A DNA stretch of 33,801 nt from Chthoniobacteraceae bacterium (GCA_028714515.1 JAQTMF010000007.1:1-33801), one strand, 5' to 3'. Positions 25,652-32,576 are shown, counted from the stretch's first letter. Notes: generated by a model from the letters alone, not told the origin. Made by a program: numbers and translations.

Positions 25652-26754
25652 GAAAAGGTTGCCTGTCGGCGCGGGCGTTTCACGCGCGCCGCGAGATCCG
25701 CCGCTTCGCGTTCATTGCGGAACTGCGTCAGGATATGGACGCCCTTGGTGCCGATGGCGTTGAGCAGCGGCGGGACTTCCTCCGGCATTACATCGACGAT
25801 TTGCACCGATTTTCCGGCCGCCAGGATGCGCCGGTAGAGGTCATACCAACGCGGCGAGCCGCCCCGCTCGATCCCCGCCTGCGGTGTCCACTCGATGGCG
25901 TCGAGCGCGCCGATGCCCAGCAGGTGGTCGAGATGGCAAAGCGCCTGCGTGCCGTCGAGGTGGTAGACCGAGTGGTCCAGCCACTCGCATTGTTCCGTGA
26001 GGGAGGGCAGGACGATTTCCGCGAACATCGCGGGCGAAAACATCGCCGACAGGTCGCATTGCACTTTGGCGGTTTTGCCCGGTCCCCAATGGTAGAACGC
26101 CCAGCAGGCCGAACTCCCGTCGGAGAGTTTGATGATGTCGTAGATGCGGCGGTAGGCTTCAAACCAGACTTGGTTGATTTCGCGGAGTTTGGCGCGCACC
26201 CAGTCCGGACGCTCGATCATATCCAAGAGTACTGTTTGCGGATCGCGCAGCGCCGCGAGGATGTCGATGTTTTCTACCAGATCGGGGCATCCCACCATGT
26301 AGTCCGTCCCGGCTTGCGCCCGGGATTGACGGAGCAGGTCTTCCGTGAGCCGCCACCAGCGGTTCTCCGGGTCGAACCGCAGCGGCGGCAGGTCCTCCGG
26401 CGCGTCGATCCCCTCCATGCAAGGCGTATACCAGACGGTTTCGGGCGTGAAGCGCGGCTCGGCACCGAGGAAGGTCGCCAGCGATCCCGGCCCGAGGTTC
26501 GTGTCGGCGATCGGCACAATGTCGGCGGGAAAAGCGGAGCGGGAAAGGTCGTGGTGGATTTTGCGAACCCGCCAAGCGTTGTTGGTGTAGGCCTCGGCGA
26601 CTGTGGCGGGGCGCTCGGGAGCTGGCGGGCCGGAGCGGGGATGATCCGAGGGGGGCGCGCCCCACATACTGATCACCAGGCCGTCACGGCGCCACCATTC
26701 GGTGAAATGTTGTTTGGTTTCTTCCCAGTTTGGTTTCCAGGCACATTCAGGCAT
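25648..26754 (-). CDS. Uroporphyrinogen decarboxylase-like protein (UroD/methyltransferase superfamily)
   Basis: 368 residues, soluble. The overall pattern follows the URO-D/MtaA superfamily: DGSSACWAFYHWGPG, MFAEIVLPSLTEQCEWLDH, YHLDGTQALCHLDHLLGIG with ALDAIEWTPQAG, and a final KGVHILTQFRNEREAADL. True HemE features (N-terminal RQAGR, catalytic Asp) are not seen, so heme synthesis is unlikely. Members like this are often methyltransferase-like or act in C1/glycan-linked catabolism. A possible soft-metal site is H265...C273-H274. Start 26754 (MPECAWKPNW) gives the usual N-terminus. Divergent from an AraC regulator, which probably controls it. Substrate unknown. Confidence 0.82.
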   Translation of the reverse strand: MPECAWKPNWEETKQHFTEWWRRDGLVISMWGAPPSDHPRSGPPAPERPATVAEAYTNNAWRVRKIHHDLSRSAFPADIVPIADTNLGPGSLATFLGAEPRFTPETVWYTPCMEGIDAPEDLPPLRFDPENRWWRLTEDLLRQSRAQAGTDYMVGCPDLVENIDILAALRDPQTVLLDMIERPDWVRAKLREINQVWFEAYRRIYDIIKLSDGSSACWAFYHWGPGKTAKVQCDLSAMFSPAMFAEIVLPSLTEQCEWLDHSVYHLDGTQALCHLDHLLGIGALDAIEWTPQAGIERGGSPRWYDLYRRILAAGKSVQIVDVMPEEVPPLLNAIGTKGVHILTQFRNEREAADLAARVKRPRRQATFS

Positions 26755-26840
26755 AGCGGTGTTGATTGAAAGGGCCGGCCCTCCCCCGGAACGGGAACGC
26801 GCCGACGCCGCACACTTTGCCAAAGCCCGGGGATATGCGC

Positions 26841-26869
26841 TTTTCATTGTCCGCCCGTTTTCCTATCAT
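26841..26869 (+). promoter_or_regulatory. Candidate promoter of the AraC-type gene
   Basis: TTTTCA (26841-26846), a 17-base spacer, TATCAT (26864-26869; five of six to TATAAT). The -10 ends 11 bases before ATG 26881, so the leader would be only a few bases long, which weakens the call. Confidence 0.3.
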
Positions 26870-26880
26870 TTTGTGTCGTC

Positions 26881-27717
26881 ATGAAAGAGGAACTCCGCAT
26901 CCCGGTGGGCATCGAAGGCTTTGCCCATCCGGTCTGTTCGCCTCTGGATCACGGCGTGCCGCATCACCATGATGAGCTGGAGGTGAATCTGGTCCTCTCG
27001 GGTTCCGCCGCCTATTTGTTTGGAACGGAGCGGCTGCCGCTGGTTGCCGGGTCGATGGTTTGGCTTTTTCCCCGGCAGGAGCACGTCCTTATCGATTGCT
27101 CGCCGGATTTCTCGCTGTGGGTGGTTGTGTTCAAGCCCGGCCTCGTGGAACGCCATGCGGCCCACCCGCAACGGTGCGTTCTGCGTTCTCCCGATCCCGG
27201 CTCGCTCTTTTGCCGCCAGTTGGAAAGCGGGGACGTGGACGCGCTGAACCGCGTGTATCAGAGCGCATCGATCGGCGGGGACGACGCGGAGTTTGCCAAC
27301 ACGGCGCTCGCCTACGCGCTGATCGCCTCGTGGCAGGCGTTCCAATTTTCGCCGGACGCGATCGCGCGAACGGATGTGCACCCGGCCGTGGCGAAGGCGG
27401 TGCGCATTCTCGCGGAAACCGAGGGGGCGATGCCTTTGGCGAAGCTGGCGCGGGCGGCGGGGCTGAGCGCCTCGCGTCTGAGCCGCCTTTTCAAGGAGCA
27501 GACGCACGTCAGCCTGACCACCTTTCGCCAGCGACAATGCCTGGAGCGTTTTTTGCGGATCTACCGAGCGGGGGCGCGGTATTCGCTGACGGAAGCGGCT
27601 TTTCTGGCGGGGTTTGGCAGTTACGTGCAATTCCACCGGGTCTTCCGCCGTCAGATCGGCAAGAGCCCCGCCGAATATGGGCGGGATTTGAAGGCGGCAA
27701 CCCCGGCGGGGTTGTGA
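26881..27717 (+). CDS. AraC-family transcriptional regulator
   Basis: 278 residues. N-terminal cupin-like sensing part (about 15-95) with HGVPHHHDELEVNLVLSG, the His-rich strand usual in AraC sensors. The C-terminal DNA-binding part has two helix-turn-helix motifs: MPLAKLARAAGLSASRLSRL (about 184-203) and SLTEAAFLAGFGSYVQFHRV (about 235-254), then GKSPAEYGR. No membrane segment. It is divergent from the UroD-like gene with 126 bases between, the classical arrangement for a local activator. The effector is probably a small molecule related to that enzyme's pathway; no identity can be read. Confidence 0.93.
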   Translation: MKEELRIPVGIEGFAHPVCSPLDHGVPHHHDELEVNLVLSGSAAYLFGTERLPLVAGSMVWLFPRQEHVLIDCSPDFSLWVVVFKPGLVERHAAHPQRCVLRSPDPGSLFCRQLESGDVDALNRVYQSASIGGDDAEFANTALAYALIASWQAFQFSPDAIARTDVHPAVAKAVRILAETEGAMPLAKLARAAGLSASRLSRLFKEQTHVSLTTFRQRQCLERFLRIYRAGARYSLTEAAFLAGFGSYVQFHRVFRRQIGKSPAEYGRDLKAATPAGL

Positions 27718-27742
27718 CGATGGGGAGCCATCGAACAAGAAG

Positions 27743-27818
27743 TGGTGCACCCTCTGGGACTCGAACCCAGAACCTAGTGATTAAGAGTCACGTGCTCTAC
27801 CAATTGAGCTAAGGATGC
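27743..27818 (-). tRNA. tRNA-Lys (anticodon CTT)
   Basis: 76 bases with encoded CCA. Acceptor stem GCATCCT / AGGGTGC with one T-G wobble, D-arm TAGCTCAATTGGTAGAGC, anticodon loop CTCTTAA (anticodon CTT, reading AAG), T-arm CTGGG-TTCGAGT-CCCAG. A perfect TTGACA lies at 27868-27863 on the minus strand, suitably placed for a -35. Confidence 0.95.
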
Positions 27819-27947
27819 CCTTGAAAACGGCGGACGTGAACGATGTCCTTTAACGTCCGATTTGTCAACGAGAACGCCCGATTTTTTTTCCTCACGGCGA
27901 AATAAATGCCGCCCGCGCAAAAAATCTCCCCAAAATGCGAAAAACGC

Positions 27948-27975
27948 TTGCAAACAGCAGCCGGGCGCGTAGAAA
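27948..27975 (+). promoter_or_regulatory. Candidate promoter of tRNA-Asn
   Basis: TTGCAA (27948-27953), 16 bases, TAGAAA (27970-27975). Transcription would begin about 20-25 bases before the tRNA, a normal leader length. Each hexamer matches consensus in four of six positions. Confidence 0.4.
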
Positions 27976-28005
27976 TACGCCTCCCCTCTCCAAAGGGGGA
28001 GAGAC

Positions 28006-28080
28006 TCGAGCGTAGCTCAGTGGTAGAGCGATCGGCTGTTAACCGATTGGTCGTAGGTTCGAATCCTACCGCTCGAGCCA
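28006..28080 (+). tRNA. tRNA-Asn (anticodon GTT)
   Basis: 75 bases with encoded CCA. Acceptor stem TCGAGCG / CGCTCGA, D-arm GCTCAGTGGTAGAGC, anticodon arm ATCGG-CTGTTAA-CCGAT, T-arm GTAGG-TTCGAAT-CCTAC. Gene content and base composition change directly after it, as at integration sites that use a tRNA 3' end. Confidence 0.96.
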
Positions 28081-28235
28081 TATTCTATCGGCATCGCCGG
28101 GGATATGACCCGAAAAAGTTCCAGGAAGTTCCAAAAATAAAACAATCCCTGGCCCGAAGCATTGGAAAAAATGCGATGCGCTTGAAAAGGACTAAGCGCA
28201 GTTTTTGAAAATTCCGCAAGGGGCAGCATGGCAAA

Positions 28236-28451
28236 TCACGCTGATTTTCGTCCAGCGTCCGCCCACTCCGTCAAAATCTGCGGAATGCTGGCCCTAGCTG
28301 GCCGCCTGTGGGCTTTTTCCTCTCGGGCAGCTACGACAAGGCGCGCCGGGATTTTGACGGCAATCTGAGGCTCTCCAGGAGGACGCCCGGCTCCGGGGCG
28401 TTTTCCGCCCCGGGTTGGTTTGCGTTTGGTTTTGTATTCGGCAGGGGTCAT
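28236..28451 (-). CDS. Small basic protein with GGKRPGAGRP motif
   Basis: 71 residues, very basic. RGGKRPGAGRPPG (about 15-27) is a Gly/Arg/Pro motif found at the N-terminus of many small phage and plasmid DNA-binding proteins. It is followed by VKIPARLVVAAREEK, a plausible ribbon-helix-helix strand/helix, and IPQILTEWADAGR. Likely a DNA-binding protein of the mobile region; target unknown. First gene to the right of the tRNA-Asn, transcribed toward it. The N-terminus fits the family, but there is no strong ribosome site. Confidence 0.65.
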   Translation of the reverse strand: MTPAEYKTKRKPTRGGKRPGAGRPPGEPQIAVKIPARLVVAAREEKAHRRPARASIPQILTEWADAGRKSA

Positions 28452-28466
28452 CGGGCGTTGAGGAAA

Positions 28467-28730
28467 TCAATGATTTTGGCTGGAGTCATTTGGACTCGGC
28501 CATGGGGACGGTAATTGAGGGATGAGATTAAGGATTTTTTTGCGGGTATTGTCTGGCAATTTAGCTGCATTGCCATGGGCCATCGCATTAACTAATGCTC
28601 TGGCGGCACGCTTTTCAGCAATGGCGGAATTCTGATCAAGTGCTTGAATTGCCGTGGCTATTTCCTCAGTATTCGCTCCGATAGCGATGACCTGACTCAA
28701 TGCCCACCGAGTGATGTTTTCAGGAATCAT
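28467..28730 (-). CDS. Small protein of unknown function
   Basis: 87 residues, mostly helical (TEEIATAIQALDQNSAIAEK, RAARALVNAMAHGN), with a Pro/Ser-rich tail. No domain is recognised. Its ATG is separated from the annotated stop of the next upstream gene by three bases. If that upstream gene is read through its homopolymer frameshift, the two overlap by ATGA instead, a normal coupling arrangement. Confidence 0.55.
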   Translation of the reverse strand: MIPENITRWALSQVIAIGANTEEIATAIQALDQNSAIAEKRAARALVNAMAHGNAAKLPDNTRKKILNLIPQLPSPWPSPNDSSQNH

Positions 28731-28733
28731 ATT

Positions 28734-28964
28734 TTAAGCCTCGCAGCAGACTCCATTGTAGCTCTGGCGAGCATTCGATGTGCGGCTGGCGGGGCGGTCG
28801 CAAACAGTAACCTGATGACTGCAGCTGAAATTGGGTTGCGCAAATGCCCCCCCCCGATAACCGAGTTTTGCAGCCCCGCGAGAGAGAGCATCGTCAAACC
28901 GCTCGTCTCCGCGCTGAATAAAATTGACGGATTTTCCTGCGACTGTGAGAGAGAATTTTTTCAT
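28734..28964 (-). CDS. Small protein interrupted by a G9 tract; likely frameshifted
   Basis: As written the frame has 76 codons. Up to residue 41 (MKKFSLTVAGKSVNF, ERFDDALSRGAAKLGY) it looks normal. After a run of nine G (plus-strand C9 at 28847-28855) it turns into Cys/Ser-rich sequence unlike a protein. Reading with one G fewer gives HLRNPISAAVIRLLFATAP, then AHRMLARATMESAARLKI and a stop at 28727-28729 that overlaps the next ATG as ATGA. The 78-residue version is far more plausible. Either the tract is slippery (phase variation or transcriptional slippage) or the assembly has an extra base. Function unknown. Confidence 0.5.
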   Translation of the reverse strand: MKKFSLTVAGKSVNFIQRGDERFDDALSRGAAKLGYRGGAFAQPNFSCSHQVTVCDRPASRTSNARQSYNGVCCEA

Positions 28965-29111
28965 AGTGTGTTTTCTGGTTTAGCTCGGGCCTCATTGCCC
29001 TCGACGATTCAAAAGATACCAAAACTCCTTTGATTTGCAACAACTTTTTTCAAAGAAAATACAAGATGCTGATCTGCAATGAGTTGCGATGCGAGATTCG
29101 TAGCGAATTGC

Positions 29112-29753
29112 CTATTTCGTCTGTCCTTCGAGTTCCTTTTTTTCGGCCACATGCATTTTTGCAACCGCCTCCAATTTGCTCCCGTTGTCTGATGACCTCC
29201 ATGCCACGAGTTTTCCGTCAACATAGGCCTGGACAATCCAGGATTTGACGGTGTCCCCGCGCTCATAATGCGCTCCGAGTGCTGCGTAATTATCAACGTG
29301 CTTCATTGCGGAGCACTCGAATTTCTGCGATTGGTTTCCCGGTCGTTCAAAGTCAAGACGGGCTCCGCTTTTCCCGAGTTCTATCAATCCTTCTCGATCT
29401 CCGAAAAAATAGCACAGCAAACGAACTGTTTTTGGGGTCCCAAAAAGCGAGACGGAACATTCGATACTGCGTCGGCTGTCAATGTCTCGATTGTATGACC
29501 CCCAGTCGGTTTTCCACGTGTCGTTTTGTTTGTGTCCCGTGGCTCCGCTTTTTACGTCGAGCGTGATGCTCGTTTTTGTTTGCGTAGGATTCTGCTGCAC
29601 TGACGCCCGGTCCGCCTGCTGTGAGCGGAGTTTTTCCAGGGCGGCCGCTTTACGTTCCTCCATGGTTGGTGTAGGGCTCGGAATCGGCGTTTGGCAGATT
29701 GCGGAAAGTGGAAACGCGAGAAGTGCTGCGGTGGCCATCATCCTGATGTTCAT
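29112..29753 (-). CDS. Secreted protein of unknown function
   Basis: 213 residues. Signal peptide MNIRMMATAALLAFPLSAIC with cleavage near 20, followed by a Pro/Thr linker (TPIPSPTPT), a short charged helix (MEERKAAALEKLRSQQADR), and a beta-rich domain (about 60-190) with ITLDVKSGAT, WKTDWGSYNRD and CSVSLFGTPKTVRLLCYFFGD. Four or five Cys could form disulfides. The domain looks like a single globular exported module but is not recognised. It is the only clearly exported protein in the accessory segment and stands alone on its strand. Confidence 0.72.
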   Translation of the reverse strand: MNIRMMATAALLAFPLSAICQTPIPSPTPTMEERKAAALEKLRSQQADRASVQQNPTQTKTSITLDVKSGATGHKQNDTWKTDWGSYNRDIDSRRSIECSVSLFGTPKTVRLLCYFFGDREGLIELGKSGARLDFERPGNQSQKFECSAMKHVDNYAALGAHYERGDTVKSWIVQAYVDGKLVAWRSSDNGSKLEAVAKMHVAEKKELEGQTK

Positions 29754-29784
29754 GCCGCCCTTTTACTCTGGCGTCCGCGCGCGG

Positions 29785-30009
29785 TCAATCCTGGTTTTGG
29801 TCGCTGGATTTATCCGTCACAAACTCCAGGGGAACCGCGAATAGCTCTCCGCGTTTAGATTGCAGCGTAAATGCCGTCACGGCCGCCTCAATAAATTTCG
29901 TGGCCGTTGCAAAGTCCTCGCTCTTACGGATCGCGCGTAAAAATTCGGCTTTTAAGGGGGCAGAGAGCTTGGTGTGAATAAAGTCTGATTGCGGCACCTG
30001 GTAATACAA
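29785..30009 (-). CDS. Possible ribbon-helix-helix DNA-binding protein
   Basis: Up to 74 residues. No ATG is available; the frame can start at TTG 30009 or GTG 29997 (VPQSDFIHTKL). The segment DFIHTKLSAPLKAEFLRAIR followed by FATATKFIEAAVTAFTLQSK has the strand-helix-helix spacing of Arc/CopG-type regulators. It faces a palindrome-rich control region and a rightward set of genes that also starts with a ribbon-helix-helix candidate, so it may be a regulator or antitoxin. Weak start evidence lowers confidence. Confidence 0.45.
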   Translation of the reverse strand: MYYQVPQSDFIHTKLSAPLKAEFLRAIRKSEDFATATKFIEAAVTAFTLQSKRGELFAVPLEFVTDKSSDQNQD

Positions 30010-30326
30010 AGCCCCGTTTTACAGAGGGAGAAGGCTTTATTTGTGTTCCCATGTGTGTTCCCTATTATGTTGCCTACCAGTGTGTTGCAACGTGACCCCG
30101 TTGCAAATTGGGAGCAAGACGTATTGCGCACATTGTAGGAATTCGTAATATCCCGCCATGGCCAGGAAGCGGCCGCTTCAAACATCTCCCCAGATGATCC
30201 CGATAAAGAAAAATAGGGAATCCCGCATTTCATGCTTGCATGTTTTGAGAGATTGTCCTACAAACACGAACAGTTCCGAGGGTAACTGATTCTCACGAGA
30301 ACACGCCAACCTCCTGAACGCAGTTT
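30010..30326. other. Divergent control region of the accessory segment (no gene seen)
   Basis: Some 317 bases between the leftward and rightward gene sets. It holds GTTGCAAC (30084-30091, self-complementary) and GTTGCAA (30100-30106) 8 bases apart, plus short direct repeats of TGTTCCC (about 30040-30062). No convincing promoter pair was found. A 43-codon frame at 30158-30289 is present but has no supporting features. Confidence 0.5.
30084..30106. promoter_or_regulatory. Paired GTTGCAA sites (candidate operator)
   Basis: GTTGCAAC followed after 8 bases by GTTGCAA; the outer halves also read as an inverted repeat (TTGCAAC...GTTGCAA). A dimeric ribbon-helix-helix repressor could bind such a site; two candidates flank it. 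Inference only. Confidence 0.3.
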
Positions 30327-30503
30327 GTGACAAAGAAAAAAGAAAACCCTGCCCGGCCTGGGAGAAAACGCCGGGAAGTGCCTCTGAAGAAAATCACGAT
30401 GGCCTTAGAAGATCCAGTCAAGGAAGCCTTCGATAAAAGGTCCGCAGAGCTAAAGCTCTCAAGGCCAAAAACCCTGGCTCATTTACTGGGAATGAAACCA
30501 TAA
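30327..30503 (+). CDS. 58-residue ribbon-helix-helix candidate
   Basis: GTG start, 58 residues, strongly basic N-terminus (TKKKENPARPGRKRREVP) and then LKKITMALEDPVKEAFDKRS, AELKLSRPKTLAHLLGM. The second part has the beta-strand (KKITMAL), helix, turn, helix pattern of small Arc/MetJ-like repressors. An in-frame ATG at 30399 would keep only part of the fold, so GTG 30327 is preferred. First gene of the rightward set; a perfect 12-bp hairpin begins 8 bases after its stop. Probably an autoregulator of the element. Confidence 0.5.
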   Translation: MTKKKENPARPGRKRREVPLKKITMALEDPVKEAFDKRSAELKLSRPKTLAHLLGMKP

Positions 30504-30510
30504 ACAAAGA

Positions 30511-30540
30511 CCCCATGGAGTGTTGAAGCACTCCATGGGG
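30511..30540 (+). promoter_or_regulatory. Perfect 12-bp hairpin before the next gene (attenuator or start-masking)
   Basis: CCCCATGGAGTG (30511-30522), loop TTGAAG, CACTCCATGGGG (30529-30540). There is no T tract, so it is not a standard terminator. One of the three possible start codons of the following gene (ATG 30535) is inside the right arm. Confidence 0.6.
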
Positions 30541-30552
30541 CACATACAGAAG

Positions 30553-31077
30553 ATGAAGTCGCTAAACATCAAATCTTCTGCCGAGCAGATTACGCCCGGC
30601 GGAACCGCAGATCAATCGGAAATTTCTCAGGGAAAACCTGAAGAACAAGCAGCGGCAGGAGCCGTCTACCTCGTCAATACTCGCTGGCCCTCTTGTGGCT
30701 CTGACTATGTTCTAAAAAAGAACCTGGAGAGCATCGCGGAACAAGAAGACATCGCCAAAAAGCAGCGCGCGTTCATCGCAAAACACAGTGCCGTTCTAGC
30801 GGGACTGGAGTGGAGCGTAACCTGCGTGTGGCCAGAAATCGACATTGATCCGACACACTACCGCGGCAAAGAGACAACCGCGCAGGAAATCGCCGCTATC
30901 TGGCCTGGGCTCGCATGGGCCTGGGCGGAAAACCGCTACGATAGCAGCGAAATCTGCGATTGGATTGCCACTATCGACGGGATTACACTGCGTTTGAGGG
31001 ATGCAGGCAAGGTGGATCGTCCGCGCCACACCAACGGTGAGCCAATAGCCATCGCCAAAGCGGAAGGCCGCCCCTAG
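30553..31077 (+). CDS. Protein of unknown function (accessory segment)
   Basis: 174 residues from ATG 30553; ATG 30535 and GTG 30520 are in frame further upstream, the former inside the hairpin arm. The N-terminal 35 residues are Ser/Gly/Gln-rich and probably disordered. A middle helix (VLKKNLESIAEQEDIAKKQR) leads to a Trp-rich part: LEWSVTCVWPEIDIDPTHYR, then IAAIWPGLAWAWAENRYD and DWIATIDGITLRL. The Trp content and composition resemble small phage proteins of unknown role. A hairpin follows 15 bases after the stop. Confidence 0.6.
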   Translation: MKSLNIKSSAEQITPGGTADQSEISQGKPEEQAAAGAVYLVNTRWPSCGSDYVLKKNLESIAEQEDIAKKQRAFIAKHSAVLAGLEWSVTCVWPEIDIDPTHYRGKETTAQEIAAIWPGLAWAWAENRYDSSEICDWIATIDGITLRLRDAGKVDRPRHTNGEPIAIAKAEGRP

Positions 31078-31091
31078 GACAGTAACCCCCA

Positions 31092-31113
31092 GCCGGGTCC
31101 ACTCGGGCCCGGC
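31092..31113 (+). terminator. Strong hairpin after the 174-residue gene (no T tract)
   Basis: GCCGGGTCC (31092-31100), loop ACTC, GGGCCCGGC (31105-31113), nine pairs with one T-G wobble. It lies 15 bases after a stop and before the mini-gene array, so it could slow or end transcription, but AAAACAC follows instead of T residues. Confidence 0.4.
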
Positions 31114-31182
31114 AAAACACAAAATCATACCCAAGGCACACCCGTGCCCAACTTCTGACAAAATTCGTTATACATTGTCTAT

Positions 31183-31344
31183 ATGTCAAATCTCAATTTA
31201 ACACCCGTTTTTGTTGGAACTTTCGTCCGTGAGTTTCCGTTTAATTCGCACAACGGGCCAAAAATCGGAACCATTACCTATGCGACGCAAAAGGGCCTTG
31301 AGTTCATTCGCCGCCGGCTTACTCGGGACGGAGGTGCGGAATGA
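31183..31344 (+). CDS. 53-residue protein, first of the mini-gene array
   Basis: Too short for most gene finders. MSNLNLTPVFVGTFV at the start, then NGPKIGTITYATQKGLEFIR and a basic end (RRRLTRDGGAE). Possibly a small beta-rich fold; no family recognised. TATACA at 31169-31174 is a possible -10, only 8 bases before the ATG. Its stop overlaps the next start as ATGA (31341-31344), good support for both being translated. Confidence 0.5.
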   Translation: MSNLNLTPVFVGTFVREFPFNSHNGPKIGTITYATQKGLEFIRRRLTRDGGAE

Positions 31345-31526
31345 CATCCCATTACCTCCTATGTTACATAGGCATCGTGTGGCTATTAGGTATCTGTTGG
31401 GTATCCATAGCACCGATCATCCGCGACGAAATCCATAGGCGGCGTTATCGCAACCGATACCGTTTTCATCCCCATCGGTTTTTAGTGGAGGCGATCCGGT
31501 ATTTTAACGGGCCAAAACGTCATTAG
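31341..31526 (+). CDS. Small single-pass membrane protein
   Basis: 61 residues. One hydrophobic helix near the N-terminus (about 5-26, YLLCYIGIVWLLGICWVSIA) followed by a very basic tail (IRDEIHRRRYRNRYRFHPHR), giving an N-out/C-in orientation by the positive-inside rule. Coupled to the preceding gene by ATGA. In size and shape it resembles small phage or plasmid membrane proteins; function unknown. Confidence 0.55.
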   Translation: MTSHYLLCYIGIVWLLGICWVSIAPIIRDEIHRRRYRNRYRFHPHRFLVEAIRYFNGPKRH

Positions 31527-31530
31527 CACT

Positions 31531-31713
31531 ATGACCTACATCATCGAAATCCTAATGGACGATGGACAAAAAGGTCGTTTACGCATCCGGCGCGATTCCG
31601 TTCTGCTCGCCTCGCGAAAGGCACAGGATTTTGCAGGGAAGCTCGCGAGTCCAGGAACGGTCTATCTATTCACTCAGGATGGAACCTGCATTGAGCACTA
31701 TCGCCATGACTAG
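31531..31713 (+). CDS. 60-residue protein of the mini-gene array
   Basis: MTYIIEILMDDGQKGRLRIR then DSVLLASRKAQDFAGKLASP and TVYLFTQDGTCIEHYRHD: an alternating beta-helix-beta pattern of a small globular domain. No family recognised. It begins 4 bases after the membrane-protein stop, and its last 8 bases overlap the next gene. Confidence 0.55.
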   Translation: MTYIIEILMDDGQKGRLRIRRDSVLLASRKAQDFAGKLASPGTVYLFTQDGTCIEHYRHD

Positions 31714-32017
31714 TCAATACGAGGTATTGCAGCCGTTCGTGACTGAGCGTATACGCGAGTTGGTTCGCGGGCGGCTACTTGAGGGTTTGAAGTTTTTTGA
31801 TGGGCACAACATTCGCCCAGGGTTTGACCGTGCAGAGGTAAAGCTAGCGCTGCTCTTGACGAAGATCGGAAACCCAATGGAATGCCTGTCTATTGACGAA
31901 ACCAGCCTCCTTGATTCACCAATGCGTCAACAACAAGTTAAGTCAAAGAGCGAACATATAAAAGTAGATTATGGACAAATTAAGGCATCTTTGGAATCTC
32001 CAAAAAAACGGGATTAG
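31706..32017 (+). CDS. 103-residue protein of the mini-gene array
   Basis: Start ATG 31706 lies inside the end of the previous gene; a longer in-frame start at 31562 would overlap that gene almost fully and is rejected. N-terminal amphipathic helix (VTERIRELVRGRLLEGLKFF), then NIRPGFDRAEVKLALLLTKI, and a charged C-terminus (VKSKSEHIKVDYGQ, SPKKRD). Not recognised. The helical first half could mediate dimerisation; this is only a structural impression. Confidence 0.55.
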   Translation: MTSQYEVLQPFVTERIRELVRGRLLEGLKFFDGHNIRPGFDRAEVKLALLLTKIGNPMECLSIDETSLLDSPMRQQQVKSKSEHIKVDYGQIKASLESPKKRD

Positions 32018-32035
32018 GCTTCGCTCATCGAAGAC

Positions 32036-32308
32036 ATGGAATCAAACATTAAAGACGCCGATATCTATTTTGAAACCGAGATGCGCCTTGTCGGCGAGCG
32101 GGTGGAGAACATCGCTAGGCAGTTCATCCAAAGCGAGTGCTGCACAGACATCCGCGGGGCGGCTCAACTCCTAGGGCTATCAATGGCAAACACCAGAAAA
32201 TGCGCAAGGCACTGGCCGCTTATTAATCTCGGAGAGCGTTCCAACCGTTACCGCATCGCGGATATAATCAAATACCGCGATTCAAAAACTAAACAACCCA
32301 AAATATAG
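32036..32308 (+). CDS. Excisionase/AlpA-like DNA-binding protein
   Basis: 90 residues. After an N-terminal helix (residues 10-35) comes CTDIRGAAQLLGLSMANTRK, a helix-turn-helix, then LINLGERSNRYRIADIIKYR, the wing and last helix of the MerR-like excisionase fold. This is the clearest mobile-element signature in the segment: such proteins direct excision or regulate early genes. The partner integrase is not visible in the window. It follows the previous gene by 18 bases. Confidence 0.7.
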   Translation: MESNIKDADIYFETEMRLVGERVENIARQFIQSECCTDIRGAAQLLGLSMANTRKCARHWPLINLGERSNRYRIADIIKYRDSKTKQPKI

Positions 32309-32310
32309 TC

Positions 32311-32574
32311 ATGCCGCACAATGTTTGTCTTCGGGGGCCTATATATACATTCCGGTGTTATGGAGTGCATGAGGCAAAGGATGCCGGAATCATAGATAAA
32401 TTGGGAAACAACGGAACACATGCATCAGTGAGCACTCCGTTCACGCAATGCGAGGGACTGCTATTGGAAGACTGGATCAAGAAACTTCCTGACGCCGTTC
32501 TGATTGAGACAGGACGCAATGAAATCACGGTTTACAGGCCAAAATCCCGCCTGGTGATTCTCCAGCAAGAATAG
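32311..32574 (+). CDS. 87-residue protein of the mini-gene array
   Basis: Starts 2 bases after the excisionase-like stop. A beta-rich beginning (CLRGPIYTFRCYGVHEAK) leads to EGLLLEDWIKKLPDAVLIET and ITVYRPKSRLVILQQE at the end. Two Cys in the first 20 residues. No family recognised; the pattern suggests a small alpha/beta domain. Confidence 0.55.
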   Translation: MPHNVCLRGPIYTFRCYGVHEAKDAGIIDKLGNNGTHASVSTPFTQCEGLLLEDWIKKLPDAVLIETGRNEITVYRPKSRLVILQQE

Positions 32575-32576
32575 CC

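Noticed and set aside
27809-28229. Frames giving GFEPTTNRL and GSSGRIRTYDQ-type peptides
   Set aside because: These peptides are well-known false translations of tRNA genes, here tRNA-Asn.
29009-29296. 95-codon minus-strand frame
   Set aside because: Mostly overlaps the secreted-protein gene in another frame and has no coherent composition.
29952-30233. 93-codon minus-strand frame over the control region
   Set aside because: Cys/Asn/Thr-rich composition with repeats caused by the TGTTCCC direct repeats; it overlaps another more plausible frame.
30158-30289. 43-codon plus-strand frame in the control region
   Set aside because: No ribosome site, no fold pattern and no coupling to a neighbour.
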